Of a DNA stretch of 64,000 nt, positions 45,260 through 52,984 are shown piece by piece. The position numbers were made by a program, and so were the translations under genes. The notes beneath the pieces are model-generated. The model worked only from the letters and a program-made list of their open reading frames with translations. It searched no databases and was not told the origin of the DNA. This DNA is from Butyricimonas faecalis (GTDB taxonomy: Bacteria > Bacteroidota > Bacteroidia > Bacteroidales > Marinifilaceae): the NCBI RefSeq assembly GCF_003991565.1, contig NZ_CP032819.1:4836001-4900000 (forward strand), written 5' to 3'. Each line of letters opens with the position of its first letter. Within the stretch, counting starts at the first letter, position 1.

Positions 45260-45864
45260 AGGAGTTTACCGGGCTATTGAAGATAGCTGGTTTTAACGGG
45301 AAATTCCAACAATCGGGTGGTGGAACAACGACTCCTGTGGAAAAAGCATCTTCAGCTCCTGTCGGAAGAACGAATGTCAATAAAGCGGAACCGCCACGTT
45401 CATTTAAATTGAAGATGGCGATGGCTGAGACCCGGGATAGCATGCAGATTCAGCGGGAAGAAGGGAAAGTTGAGGATAACCGGGTAAAGGCACAGAGTGA
45501 ATTTACGGTGGCAGATGTGATTTCCGCCTTAGAATCTTATGTTGCAACTTCTCAGGAAGACACGACTGTTAAGATTGCCTTGACTTCCCATACTCCAAAA
45601 GTACAGGGGTTTGTCATTACACTTGAGGTTGATAATGATTTTTTATTGTCCAAAATAGAGGAGATGCATCCTTCTTTGCTTTCGTTTCTTGCCCAAAAGT
45701 TGAATAATGGTTTTATTACCTTGCATGTTCAAGTTTACACGGAGTCAGAAAATGGCGAGGAAAAAAGACGACTTTTTACGGCTAAGGATAAATTTGACCA
45801 TTTTGTCGAAATCAATCCTGCCGTGAGTGAATTGAAAGCCTTGTTCGGGTTGGAGATAGAATGA
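45247..45864 (+). CDS. dnaX: tau-type C-terminal extension of dnaX in the -1 frame
   Basis: 205 codons continuing from the A run (SLSIEEFTGLLKIAGFNGKF...) to the stop at 45862-45864. The extension has a Q/S/T/P-rich linker and a folded end (VADVISALESYVATSQEDTTVKIALTSH, VQGFVITLEVDNDFLLSKIEE) like the C-terminal domain of Bacteroidota DnaX, which should contact the polymerase or helicase. Joined to the short form it gives about 573 aa, a usual length. Starting it at ATG/TTG inside the frame (e.g. 45277) is not convincing because the linker runs back to the A run. Confidence 0.75.
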   Translation, partial: SLSIEEFTGLLKIAGFNGKFQQSGGGTTTPVEKASSAPVGRTNVNKAEPPRSFKLKMAMAETRDSMQIQREEGKVEDNRVKAQSEFTVADVISALESYVATSQEDTTVKIALTSHTPKVQGFVITLEVDNDFLLSKIEEMHPSLLSFLAQKLNNGFITLHVQVYTESENGEEKRRLFTAKDKFDHFVEINPAVSELKALFGLEIE

Positions 45865-45867
45865 AGT

Positions 45868-45942
45868 AATTTATGATTTATGATTTACGATTTATGATTC
45901 TGGCTTGCAGGTCAATGTTTTTTGGTATCATAAATCGTAAAT
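45868..45942. terminator. repeat-derived long hairpin between dnaX and the antiporter gene
   Basis: The gap starts with TTTATGATTTATGATTTACG octads; ATTTACGATTTATGAT (45883-45898) pairs perfectly over 16 bp with 45927-45942. The genes on both sides converge here, so it probably ends both transcripts. The octads are the same type as at 36571-36597. Confidence 0.6.
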
Positions 45943-45959
45943 TCATGGATTTTTAATTA

Positions 45960-48224
45960 TTAAATTGTTTCTCCTGCAGCCAGATGGAGTAATTTGTCTT
46001 TTTCTCCAACGATCCAAACCACGTCTCCGGTCTCGAAGGTGGTGTCTGGGGCGGGGTTCATAATGGAGGTCCCGTTGCGTTCGATGCCGATGACGAGGCA
46101 GGCGGCTTTATCACGGATACCGGATTCTCGGATGGTGCGTCCCACGAGTGGGGTGTTCGCCTCAATGGTGAACTGTTCCAGACTGACTTCAGGAGGACGT
46201 TGTTGTTCAAGTTCATGTTTCCGTTTTTCTACGCGATTTTCAACAAACTCTCGGAAGACATTAATTTCTTGGTCCGTGGCGGCCACGATGATGTGGTCGA
46301 AAGGATACAGGCGTTCTTCCCCACCGGGAATATTGATTCGTTCTTCTCCCCGGATGATAGTTACCACGCTGACTCCGCAGGTCTGACGAAAATTCAATTC
46401 TTTTAGCGTTTTGCCGACGCTGGGAGAGGATTGCGACACTTCGAAGTCTGCAAGGTGAAGATCCCGATCGAGCAAGTGTTTAACGAAGCGTTGCTTGATG
46501 GGAGCCTTGCGTTCCTGTTCATGTTGGCGGGCAGTGAAGTTACGCAGGAAACGGCGTTCTAGTTGTATAGAGTATTTTTTTAACCGTTTGGAATAAATGA
46601 AAAACAGAATGACCGTGGTGGCAATCACCAACAGGAGGCTGACTGCAACGTTCACGAGGCTGGATATGACGAACATCACGATCCCGATGCAGAGCGCTAC
46701 CCGTAGCACGATGAGAGAAATAAGCGGTCCTCGGTTGTATTTGCTGTCACTCCATAGCTGCTGAAATTCTTCCGAATGGTTCTTTTTCATCATGATTGCC
46801 CGTAAGAAGGGTGAGATAAGTAGCAGGATGGCAATGGCACTAACGAGGCTACCCTGTAGTCCGGGAAGTTCCTTGCGGATTAACGGGGTCAGATATTGTA
46901 GGAAAAGAGCTATGGTGAAGACAGACAGAATGGTGTAGGTGATCACGATGCGACATAATACTTTCAGTAACTGAAGCCATGTGCTTTTATGGCGAATCGT
47001 GTTCGTTCCCGTGCTATACCTGTCAAGGAAATGAATCCAATGGGTCGGCAGGTGTTTAGTTACGAACTGGTAAGCTGGGTTTGCCAGGCGGATCATGTAG
47101 GGAGTGAAAAAGGTGGTGATAACGGAGACGGTGACCACGATGGGATATAGAAATTTATCCGTCACGTGCAGGGTCGTGCCGAGACTTGCGATGATAAAGG
47201 CAAATTCACCGATCTGTGCTAACGAGAATCCCGATTGAATGGCAATTCGCAGGCTTTGTCCGGACAGGAGAACACCGGATGCGGCAAACGTGATTTGTCC
47301 GGCCATGACGACTATGGTGATTAGTAATATCGGGAACCAGTATTCGACGAGCATGGCGGGATCGATCATCATCCCGACCGATACGAAAAAGATCGCTCCA
47401 AAGAGATCTTTTACGGGTTTAATGAGGTGTTCAATATTCTCAGCCTCGATGGTTTCCGCTAAGATAGATCCCATGACAAAAGCTCCCAAGGCAGAGGAGA
47501 AGCCCGCTTTTACGGCAAGTAGAACCATGCCTAGACAGAGTCCGAGTGATACGACTAATAAGGTTTCCCCGTTGAGCCATTGTTTCGTTTTTTTCAGAAA
47601 GGTTGGGATTAGGAATATTCCGGTAATAGACCAGAAAACGAGGAAAGCTATGAGTTTTAAAATGCTATCGACCATTTCCATGCCTTCAAAGTGTTTGCTG
47701 ACGGCTAACGTAGAAAGTAATACCATGAGAACTACGGCGAAGAGGTCTTCCACAACAAGAATTCCGAAGACGACTCCCGCGAAACGCTGATTGCGGAGTC
47801 CCATGTCGTCAAATGCCTTGAAAATAATGGTAGTGGACGACATCGAAAGCATACCCCCGAGGAAAAGACTATCCATATGACTCCAGCCGAGTGATAATCC
47901 GGTGATGTAGCCCAACATCATCATGGCTCCCACGATGGTGAGGGCACTGATCATGGCTGTTCCCCCGATGTTCATGAGTTTCTTGAAACTAAAATCAAGC
48001 CCCAGGGCAAACAGAAGGAATATGACTCCGATGTCAGCCCAGATATGAATGTTCTCGGCATCCATGATCATTGGACCACCGAACGTGTAGGGACCCGCGA
48101 TAATACCTGCCATGATGTATCCCAACACAACAGGTTGTTTTAGCCATTTAAAAAGGATGGTTATCAATCCGGCGGAAAATAAGATAATCGCCAAATCCGA
48201 TATTAGGACAGGAATGTCAGACAT
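45960..48224 (-). CDS. Kef-type cation:proton antiporter with two C-terminal TrkA-C domains
   Basis: 754 aa from ATG at 48224. About 12 N-terminal membrane helices of the CPA2/Na-H exchanger fold (LAIILFSAGLITILFKWLKQPVVLGYIMAGIIAGP, VIFLLFALGLDFSFKKL, GGMLSMSSTTIIFKAFDD, FVSVGMMIDPAML, SLAQIGEFAFIIASLG), a second group of helices, and two RCK-C/TrkA-C modules at the end (VSQSSPSVGKTLKELNFRQTCGVSVVTIIR; IEANTPLVGRTIRESGIRDKAACLVIGIER). The NAD-binding RCK-N domain of KefB/KefC was not seen. Likely K+ or Na+ efflux gated by small ligands. A minus-strand -7 match (CAAAGTTA, 48245-48252) lies just upstream. Confidence 0.9.
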   Translation of the reverse strand: MSDIPVLISDLAIILFSAGLITILFKWLKQPVVLGYIMAGIIAGPYTFGGPMIMDAENIHIWADIGVIFLLFALGLDFSFKKLMNIGGTAMISALTIVGAMMMLGYITGLSLGWSHMDSLFLGGMLSMSSTTIIFKAFDDMGLRNQRFAGVVFGILVVEDLFAVVLMVLLSTLAVSKHFEGMEMVDSILKLIAFLVFWSITGIFLIPTFLKKTKQWLNGETLLVVSLGLCLGMVLLAVKAGFSSALGAFVMGSILAETIEAENIEHLIKPVKDLFGAIFFVSVGMMIDPAMLVEYWFPILLITIVVMAGQITFAASGVLLSGQSLRIAIQSGFSLAQIGEFAFIIASLGTTLHVTDKFLYPIVVTVSVITTFFTPYMIRLANPAYQFVTKHLPTHWIHFLDRYSTGTNTIRHKSTWLQLLKVLCRIVITYTILSVFTIALFLQYLTPLIRKELPGLQGSLVSAIAILLLISPFLRAIMMKKNHSEEFQQLWSDSKYNRGPLISLIVLRVALCIGIVMFVISSLVNVAVSLLLVIATTVILFFIYSKRLKKYSIQLERRFLRNFTARQHEQERKAPIKQRFVKHLLDRDLHLADFEVSQSSPSVGKTLKELNFRQTCGVSVVTIIRGEERINIPGGEERLYPFDHIIVAATDQEINVFREFVENRVEKRKHELEQQRPPEVSLEQFTIEANTPLVGRTIRESGIRDKAACLVIGIERNGTSIMNPAPDTTFETGDVVWIVGEKDKLLHLAAGETI

Positions 48225-48353
48225 GATGTTTATTTTTGAGGTTGCAAAGTTAATGATTTTTGATTTGGATGAATAAGCATCGATTATCTTTGTATGGATT
48301 GCATGAGAAAAAATCAATTCTATTACTCGGCTTTAACGTGTGGAAAAAAAGAT

Positions 48354-48405
48354 TGTATGTTTTATATTTTTTAACATACATATCCGCGTAGGGATACTAC
48401 ATTTG
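48354..48405 (+). promoter_or_regulatory. promoter region of the DUF47-pit operon with palindrome
   Basis: TACATTTG (48398-48405) fits the -7 element. TGTATGTT (48354-48361) and AACATACA (48373-48380) form a perfect 8-bp inverted repeat around an 11-base AT spacer, covering the -33 position where no TTG is present. It may be an activator or repressor site, for example for phosphate control. Confidence 0.45.
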
Positions 48406-48424
48406 TGTGCTAATCAATAAATAT

Positions 48425-49075
48425 ATGAAAATAGATCGATTTCTTCAATTGTTTGTGGTAAAGGAAAAGAAGTTTTATCCTTTGTATATTGAGCAGGCTG
48501 CCAATATCGAGGCTGCTGCCAAGTTTTTAGTGGAGTTATTACAAGAGCATGACCCTGAAAAACAGAAAGTACTGTACAAGAACGTCAAGGAGTATGAGCA
48601 TAGTGGAGATATGATTACCGCTAAGTTGTACGAGGAGCTAAACAAGACGTTTGTTACCCCTTTCGATCGTGAGGATATCAACATGTTGAGTGGGCGTATG
48701 GACACGTTTCTAGATTTTATTCACGATGCCGCAAAACGAATGTTGATGTACCGTCCGAAATGTGTGAACCAGCTATTGATTGCGATGGGGCAATGTATCG
48801 TGGAAGATGCGCGTATCTTGAAGGATATTATGAATGGATTGGAGTATATCCAGAAAAAACCGCAAGAAATTAATGAAAAATGTATTCGTATTAAACAGAT
48901 CGAGCATGATGTGGACGATTTGTATGAACAATTTATGAGTGATGTTTTCGCGAACGAGAAAGACGCTATCGAGCTCGTAAAACTGAAGAATATCGGTCAA
49001 GTGTTGGAAGATGCTACCGACCGGGCAAAAGACGTAGGTGATATTGTGAGAGGTATTATTATTAAATTTGCCTGA
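48425..49075 (+). CDS. DUF47 (PhoU-like) accessory protein of the PiT permease
   Basis: 216-aa all-helical cytosolic protein of the DUF47/PhoU-like family, normally encoded beside PiT phosphate permeases and thought to regulate them. Visible: FYPLYIEQAANIEAAAKFLVELL, KEYEHSGDMITAKLYEELNKTFVTPFDREDINMLSGRMDTFLDFIHDAAKRM and LKNIGQVLEDATDRAKDVGDIVRGI with the E/D-rich metal-binding pattern. ATG 48425 chosen over GTG 48407, which overlaps the promoter. The pit gene follows after 5 bp. Confidence 0.9.
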   Translation: MKIDRFLQLFVVKEKKFYPLYIEQAANIEAAAKFLVELLQEHDPEKQKVLYKNVKEYEHSGDMITAKLYEELNKTFVTPFDREDINMLSGRMDTFLDFIHDAAKRMLMYRPKCVNQLLIAMGQCIVEDARILKDIMNGLEYIQKKPQEINEKCIRIKQIEHDVDDLYEQFMSDVFANEKDAIELVKLKNIGQVLEDATDRAKDVGDIVRGIIIKFA

Positions 49076-49080
49076 TCGCC

Positions 49081-50115
49081 ATGTTGACAATCGTTCTTTT
49101 AGCTATTGTGATCGCTCTTCTTTTCGATTTTTTGAACGGAATGAATGATGCGGCCAATTCGATCGCTACGATCGTGGCGACACGTGTATTTTCTCCTACA
49201 ATGGCCGTTTGTTGGGCTGCCTTCTGGAATTTTGCTGCTATCTTTATTTTTGGCGTGAGCGTGGCTCATACGATGGGTGAAGGAATAGTGGATCCTTCTA
49301 AAATCAATGAATATCTTATTTTGGCCGCCTTGATCGGTTCGGTGATCTGGGTTTGGTTGTGTACTCATTTCGGGATGCCTATCAGTGTGTCGCACGCTTT
49401 GATCGGGGGATTGATCGGTCCGGTATGGTTTACATTCGGGGGTGACGCTCTGGTGGCTTCCGGGATTTTCAAGATAGCCATCTTTATCGTGCTGTCCCCT
49501 TTGATCGGTATGATACTGGGATTCTTTATGATGTGTCTCACGATGCTCGTATTTCGTAAAAAGCATCCGATGAAAGTGGAAGGGTTGTTTAAGGGATTGC
49601 AATTGTTTTCTTCCGCTATATTCAGTTTAGGACACGGTGCTAACGATGCACAGAAAACGATGGGGATTATTGCTATCTTATTATATAGTGTTGCGGGAAG
49701 TAATACTTTCGTGAATGATTACTTGTACGAGAATACGGGGGAATTCCACGTTCCTGTTTGGTTGATTATTACTTGCTACTCGGTTATTGCTTTAGGTACG
49801 ATTATCGGGGGAAAGAAGGTGATCAAGACCTTAGGTGATGGGTTGGCTCGCTTGAAGCCCGTGCAGGGATTCTGTGCCGAGACGTCCGGAGCTTTGACAT
49901 TGATGGGGACAGCCGTATTGGGGATTCCTGTGAGTACGACTCACACAATTACTGGTTCTATCATCGGGGTTGGAATCACGAAAGGGGTTGCTTCCGTTCG
50001 GTGGGCTACGGCCACGAATATTGTTGCGGCTTGGATTCTTACGATCCCGGCAACTATCGTGATGTCCGGCTTGGTTTATTGGGTGATGGGATTATTCCTA
50101 ACGTTACCGGAATAA
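49081..50115 (+). CDS. pit: PiT-family inorganic phosphate permease
   Basis: 344-aa inner-membrane low-affinity phosphate carrier driven by a cation gradient. Both signature repeats are present: FDFLNGMNDAANSIATIVATR at the N-terminus and LGHGANDAQKTMGIIAILLY in the second half, with TTHTITGSIIGVGITKG near the end. About ten membrane helices. Co-transcribed with the DUF47 gene. The symbol follows family membership; whether it carries phosphate or a related anion is inferred. Confidence 0.93.
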   Translation: MLTIVLLAIVIALLFDFLNGMNDAANSIATIVATRVFSPTMAVCWAAFWNFAAIFIFGVSVAHTMGEGIVDPSKINEYLILAALIGSVIWVWLCTHFGMPISVSHALIGGLIGPVWFTFGGDALVASGIFKIAIFIVLSPLIGMILGFFMMCLTMLVFRKKHPMKVEGLFKGLQLFSSAIFSLGHGANDAQKTMGIIAILLYSVAGSNTFVNDYLYENTGEFHVPVWLIITCYSVIALGTIIGGKKVIKTLGDGLARLKPVQGFCAETSGALTLMGTAVLGIPVSTTHTITGSIIGVGITKGVASVRWATATNIVAAWILTIPATIVMSGLVYWVMGLFLTLPE

Positions 50116-50210
50116 AGTTTATAGGGTTCGTAAGGTATAAAGTTCATTGGGTTTAAACCTTTATCTTCCCCTTGTCGTATACGTTATCAACAATTCATTA
50201 ATAAAGAATT

Positions 50211-50900
50211 ATGTACAAGTTGATATTGGTACGACATGGAGAAAGTGTCTGGAATAAGGAAAATAGGTTTACCGGGTGGACGGATGTCGATCTGAGTGAA
50301 CGAGGTGAACAAGAAGCACGCCGGGCAGGAGAGCTGATCAAAAAGCATGCTCTTTTCTTTGATGTGGCTTATTCTTCGGTGTTAAAACGTGCGATTCGTA
50401 CGCAGCACATCTTGGCAGAAGTTGTTGATCGGGTGTGGGTGCCTGAAGTTCATCATTGGCGTTTGAACGAGCGACATTACGGGGCGTTACAGGGATTAAA
50501 TAAGGCAGAGACGGTAAAGAAATATGGAGAAGAACAGGTGCATGTATGGCGAAGGAGTTTTGACGTGACACCTCCATTGTTGGAACCGGATGATTCTCGT
50601 TGTGCTATTTTCGAGGATAAGTACAGGGAGGTAGACCCGGCCGTTCTTCCTTTGGGGGAATCGTTGGCATTGACGATTACGCGGGTTCTCCCGTTTTGGC
50701 AGGATTATATAGCACCTTCGTTGCTTTTGGGAAAAACGGTCTTGGTAACAGCCCACGGGAATAGCTTGCGGGCATTAATCAAGTATTTGGATGATATCAG
50801 TGACGAGGAGATTGTCAATCTGGAGATTCCAACGGGAATCCCCCAGTTGTACGAGTTGGATGAACAATTGCATCCACAATTTCATAAATATTTAGAATAG
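50211..50900 (+). CDS. gpmA: 2,3-bisphosphoglycerate-dependent phosphoglycerate mutase
   Basis: Interconverts 3- and 2-phosphoglycerate in glycolysis; cytosolic, 229 aa. [27 protein letters not shown] with catalytic His9, [20 protein letters not shown], the second active-site motif [17 protein letters not shown] and the family-typical [11 protein letters not shown]. Length is slightly shorter than the 250 aa of enterobacterial GpmA, as usual in Bacteroidota. ATG 50211, 95 bp after pit, with no obvious promoter, so part of its transcription may come from upstream. Confidence 0.95.
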   Translation: MYKLILVRHGESVWNKENRFTGWTDVDLSERGEQEARRAGELIKKHALFFDVAYSSVLKRAIRTQHILAEVVDRVWVPEVHHWRLNERHYGALQGLNKAETVKKYGEEQVHVWRRSFDVTPPLLEPDDSRCAIFEDKYREVDPAVLPLGESLALTITRVLPFWQDYIAPSLLLGKTVLVTAHGNSLRALIKYLDDISDEEIVNLEIPTGIPQLYELDEQLHPQFHKYLE

Positions 50901-51386
50901 GTTTCTGCATGTATCTTGTAAATGAATACCCTCGGTTTAGAAGGTGTGTGTGAGGATCGACGTTTGTTACAACCGAAGGGTATTCAAGGATAGTTTGTTA
51001 ATTTTTTGAAGAATGCCCCCGGTAAGAGGTGTATGTGGGGATCGGCGTTTGTTATACCGAGGGGCATTCAGGAAATGTTTTTAGTTTAATATGTGCAGAC
51101 CAATATATTCTTTCCTATTAAATAAGATCCGCAGGTTCTGTAACATTTTACCAACCCATGCTTTGTTTTTTTGTTGTTACAAAGGTATCAAATGGAATGC
51201 TTGGATTGGTGACTGTAAAGGTGTATTTTTGAAGTAAATATTTTCTAATGAAAGAATTGTATTTTGGATTGATTTGTTTCCCGATATTTTTGTTACCTTT
51301 ACTAAATATTTATTTCGTATTTCGCAACAGAAGTAAATAGGGCTCGTACGATAAATCAAATAGTTGCATTAATCAAACCTCAAATC
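50901..51386. other. gap between gpmA and the first HTH gene
   Basis: 486 bp. The first part holds two tandem structured repeats (50924-51069). A minus-strand -7 match CAAAGGTA (51180-51187, reading TACCTTTG) could start a transcript through the repeats, but no CAA lies at the -33 distance. No open frame of protein-like character. Confidence 0.55.
50924..51069. ncRNA. two tandem stem-loop repeats, possible structured RNA
   Basis: Copy 1 pairs 50924-50937 with 50971-50985; copy 2 pairs 51011-51023 with 51056-51069. Each has one bulged base and a 32-33 base loop. The loops are alike (both contain GGTGT, GGATCG and CGTTTGTTA). The stems differ in a compensating way: GAATACCC/GGGTATTC in copy 1 and GAATGCCC/GGGCATTC in copy 2 (A-T replaced by G-C). 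That argues for selection on structure. Whether it is transcribed, and from which strand, is unknown. Confidence 0.5.
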
Positions 51387-52355
51387 ATGACAACTTATAA
51401 TTACAACAGCGAGTTGGTTAAAGCCATGAATGAAAAATTACCGAATGGTACTAATTTGGCGAATACGCTAATAGATATCTTATATTTAGGTAAAGAGGCT
51501 GTCTATCGTAGATTACGGGGAGAAGTACCTTTTACGTTAGCGGAGGCTGCCGCAATCTCTCGGAAAATGGGTGTGTCGTTGGATAAACTGGCTGAAACAA
51601 ATGTGAGTTCGAATGCAATATTTGATCTGAACATTGTACGTCAAACCGATCCATTGGAAACCTATTATTCTATCGTGGATAATTACGTGAAGATTTTCCG
51701 GGATTTGAACCATGACCCATCTTCGAAACTTTGTTCTGCCTCGAACATCATTCCTCAGACTTTTTACTTAAAATATGAACTTTTGTCTAAATTTAGAATG
51801 TTCAAGTGGATGTATCAGTTTGAAAAGATTGATATAGAGAAGCATTTCGAGGATATGGAGATCGAGGATAAATTCTTGGAAAAACAGAGAGAATTTGTGC
51901 GGGAGTCTCAGAAGTTTCCGTACACAGAGTATATATGGGATAATAAATTGTTTATTTATCTGATCAATGACATCAGGTATTTTGCCAGCATACATCTGAT
52001 CTCCCAAGAATATGTTCAGAAATTGAAAAGGGAGTTGCTCCAGTTGCTCCATGAGCTGGAAGAGATTGCCACGAGAGGAATATTCAAAACGGGACAGGAG
52101 GTCTTTATATATATATCTAATATAAACTTCGAAGCCACCTATAGTTATATGGCGTCTTCTGCCTATCATATCAGTTTGGTCCGGGTTTTTGCGATTAATT
52201 CTTTTGCGACGCGTGACGAGCAAGTTTTTAACAGTATGAAAGAATGGATTTATTCGTTGAAGAAATTTTCCACGTTAATATCCCAAAGCGGGGAGATGCA
52301 ACGTATTAAATTCTTTAAAACACAACGGGAAATCGTTGAAGGTTTGTGTATTTAG
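51387..52355 (+). CDS. large HTH-domain protein, paralogue 1
   Basis: 322 aa. An N-terminal lambda-repressor-like helix-turn-helix (about 21-68: NLANTLIDILYLGKEAVYRRLRGEVPFTLAEAAAISRKMGV) is followed by a conserved all-helical region of about 240 aa with FDLNIV, NFEATYSYM, LHELEEIATRG and the C-terminal STLISQSGEMQR. I do not recognise a named family for the C-terminal part. The protein is clearly paralogous to that at 52985-53944. Probably a DNA-binding regulator with a ligand- or partner-sensing body. Confidence 0.8.
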   Translation: MTTYNYNSELVKAMNEKLPNGTNLANTLIDILYLGKEAVYRRLRGEVPFTLAEAAAISRKMGVSLDKLAETNVSSNAIFDLNIVRQTDPLETYYSIVDNYVKIFRDLNHDPSSKLCSASNIIPQTFYLKYELLSKFRMFKWMYQFEKIDIEKHFEDMEIEDKFLEKQREFVRESQKFPYTEYIWDNKLFIYLINDIRYFASIHLISQEYVQKLKRELLQLLHELEEIATRGIFKTGQEVFIYISNINFEATYSYMASSAYHISLVRVFAINSFATRDEQVFNSMKEWIYSLKKFSTLISQSGEMQRIKFFKTQREIVEGLCI

Positions 52356-52706
52356 GTTAGTGCTGTTTTTGAAAATGTATTTCCATTTTTGTTTCGATTA
52401 ATGAAATTTCTATCAGAAGTAAAAACTATTTGTTGCATAAAATAAATTAAAATATAAATATAGTACGATATTAGAAAGTTGGTATATTGTTGATACCCTG
52501 AATGTAGCACAGAATTATGAAGAATATACTTCATATTTGTACCGTTTAGTGAGCGAGATATCGCTTGTATGGTATGAATTTTAAACGTGCAAATCAATGG
52601 GACAAAAATACAATTATAATTCGAGCCGCATCTGGTGATTATTCGCCGGGTGCGGCTTCGTGATATGTAACATAAACTCTATTTATTAATTTAAAAACCA
52701 TTTACG
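52356..52706. other. gap between HTH gene 1 and the HU gene
   Basis: 351 bp, AT-rich, no gene. It ends with the hairpin at 52624-52657. A near-match -7 (CATATTTG, about 52531-52538) is the only promoter-like element noticed; AGCGA/TCGCT forms a small 5-bp stem near 52553. Confidence 0.5.
52624..52657 (+). promoter_or_regulatory. GC-rich hairpin in the leader of the HU gene
   Basis: A 14-bp stem (52624-52637 with 52644-52657) with three G-U pairs and a 6-base loop, the only GC-rich sequence in an AT-rich gap, ending 49 bp before the HU start. No T-tract follows, so it is either a weak terminator for the first HTH gene or a leader structure. Confidence 0.5.
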
Positions 52707-52970
52707 ATGAACAAACGAGAATTAATTGAAAAAGTGGCCGAAAAAAACGGAACTAGTAAGGTGGAAGCAGCTAAAGCTGTAAACGCTGTGATCAGGACAA
52801 TGGCTGAAACATTGAAAAAAGGAGAAAAGATATCCTTGTTGAAACTGGGTTCTTTTACTATCAGAGAACGTAAGGAGCGCAACGGTTATAACCCGAATAG
52901 CAAGGAGAACATGGTAATTCCGGCTAAGAAAGTAGTTAAGTTTTCTATAGGTAAATACTTTTTTGATTAA
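52707..52970 (+). CDS. HU-family DNA-binding protein
   Basis: 87-aa histone-like protein of the HU/IHF fold: MNKRELIEKVAEKNGTSKVEAAKAV dimer helices, LLKLGSFTIRERKERNGYNP at the arm start and MVIPAKKVVKFSIGK at the end. Length and charge fit HU. It sits between two paralogous HTH genes, 14 bp before the second, so it probably shares a transcript with it. It may act generally on the chromosome or help the HTH protein bend its target. Confidence 0.93.
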   Translation: MNKRELIEKVAEKNGTSKVEAAKAVNAVIRTMAETLKKGEKISLLKLGSFTIRERKERNGYNPNSKENMVIPAKKVVKFSIGKYFFD

Positions 52971-52984
52971 GGAATGATACCCCT

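Noticed and set aside
47239..47790. 183-codon plus-strand frame opposite the antiporter gene
   Set aside because: Arg/Thr-rich shadow of the membrane-helix codons on the other strand; no domain, no promoter, and the minus-strand gene is a clear family member.
50924..51069. CRISPR-like pair of repeats
   Set aside because: Only two units, each self-complementary with a conserved loop, unlike repeat-spacer structure; no cas genes.
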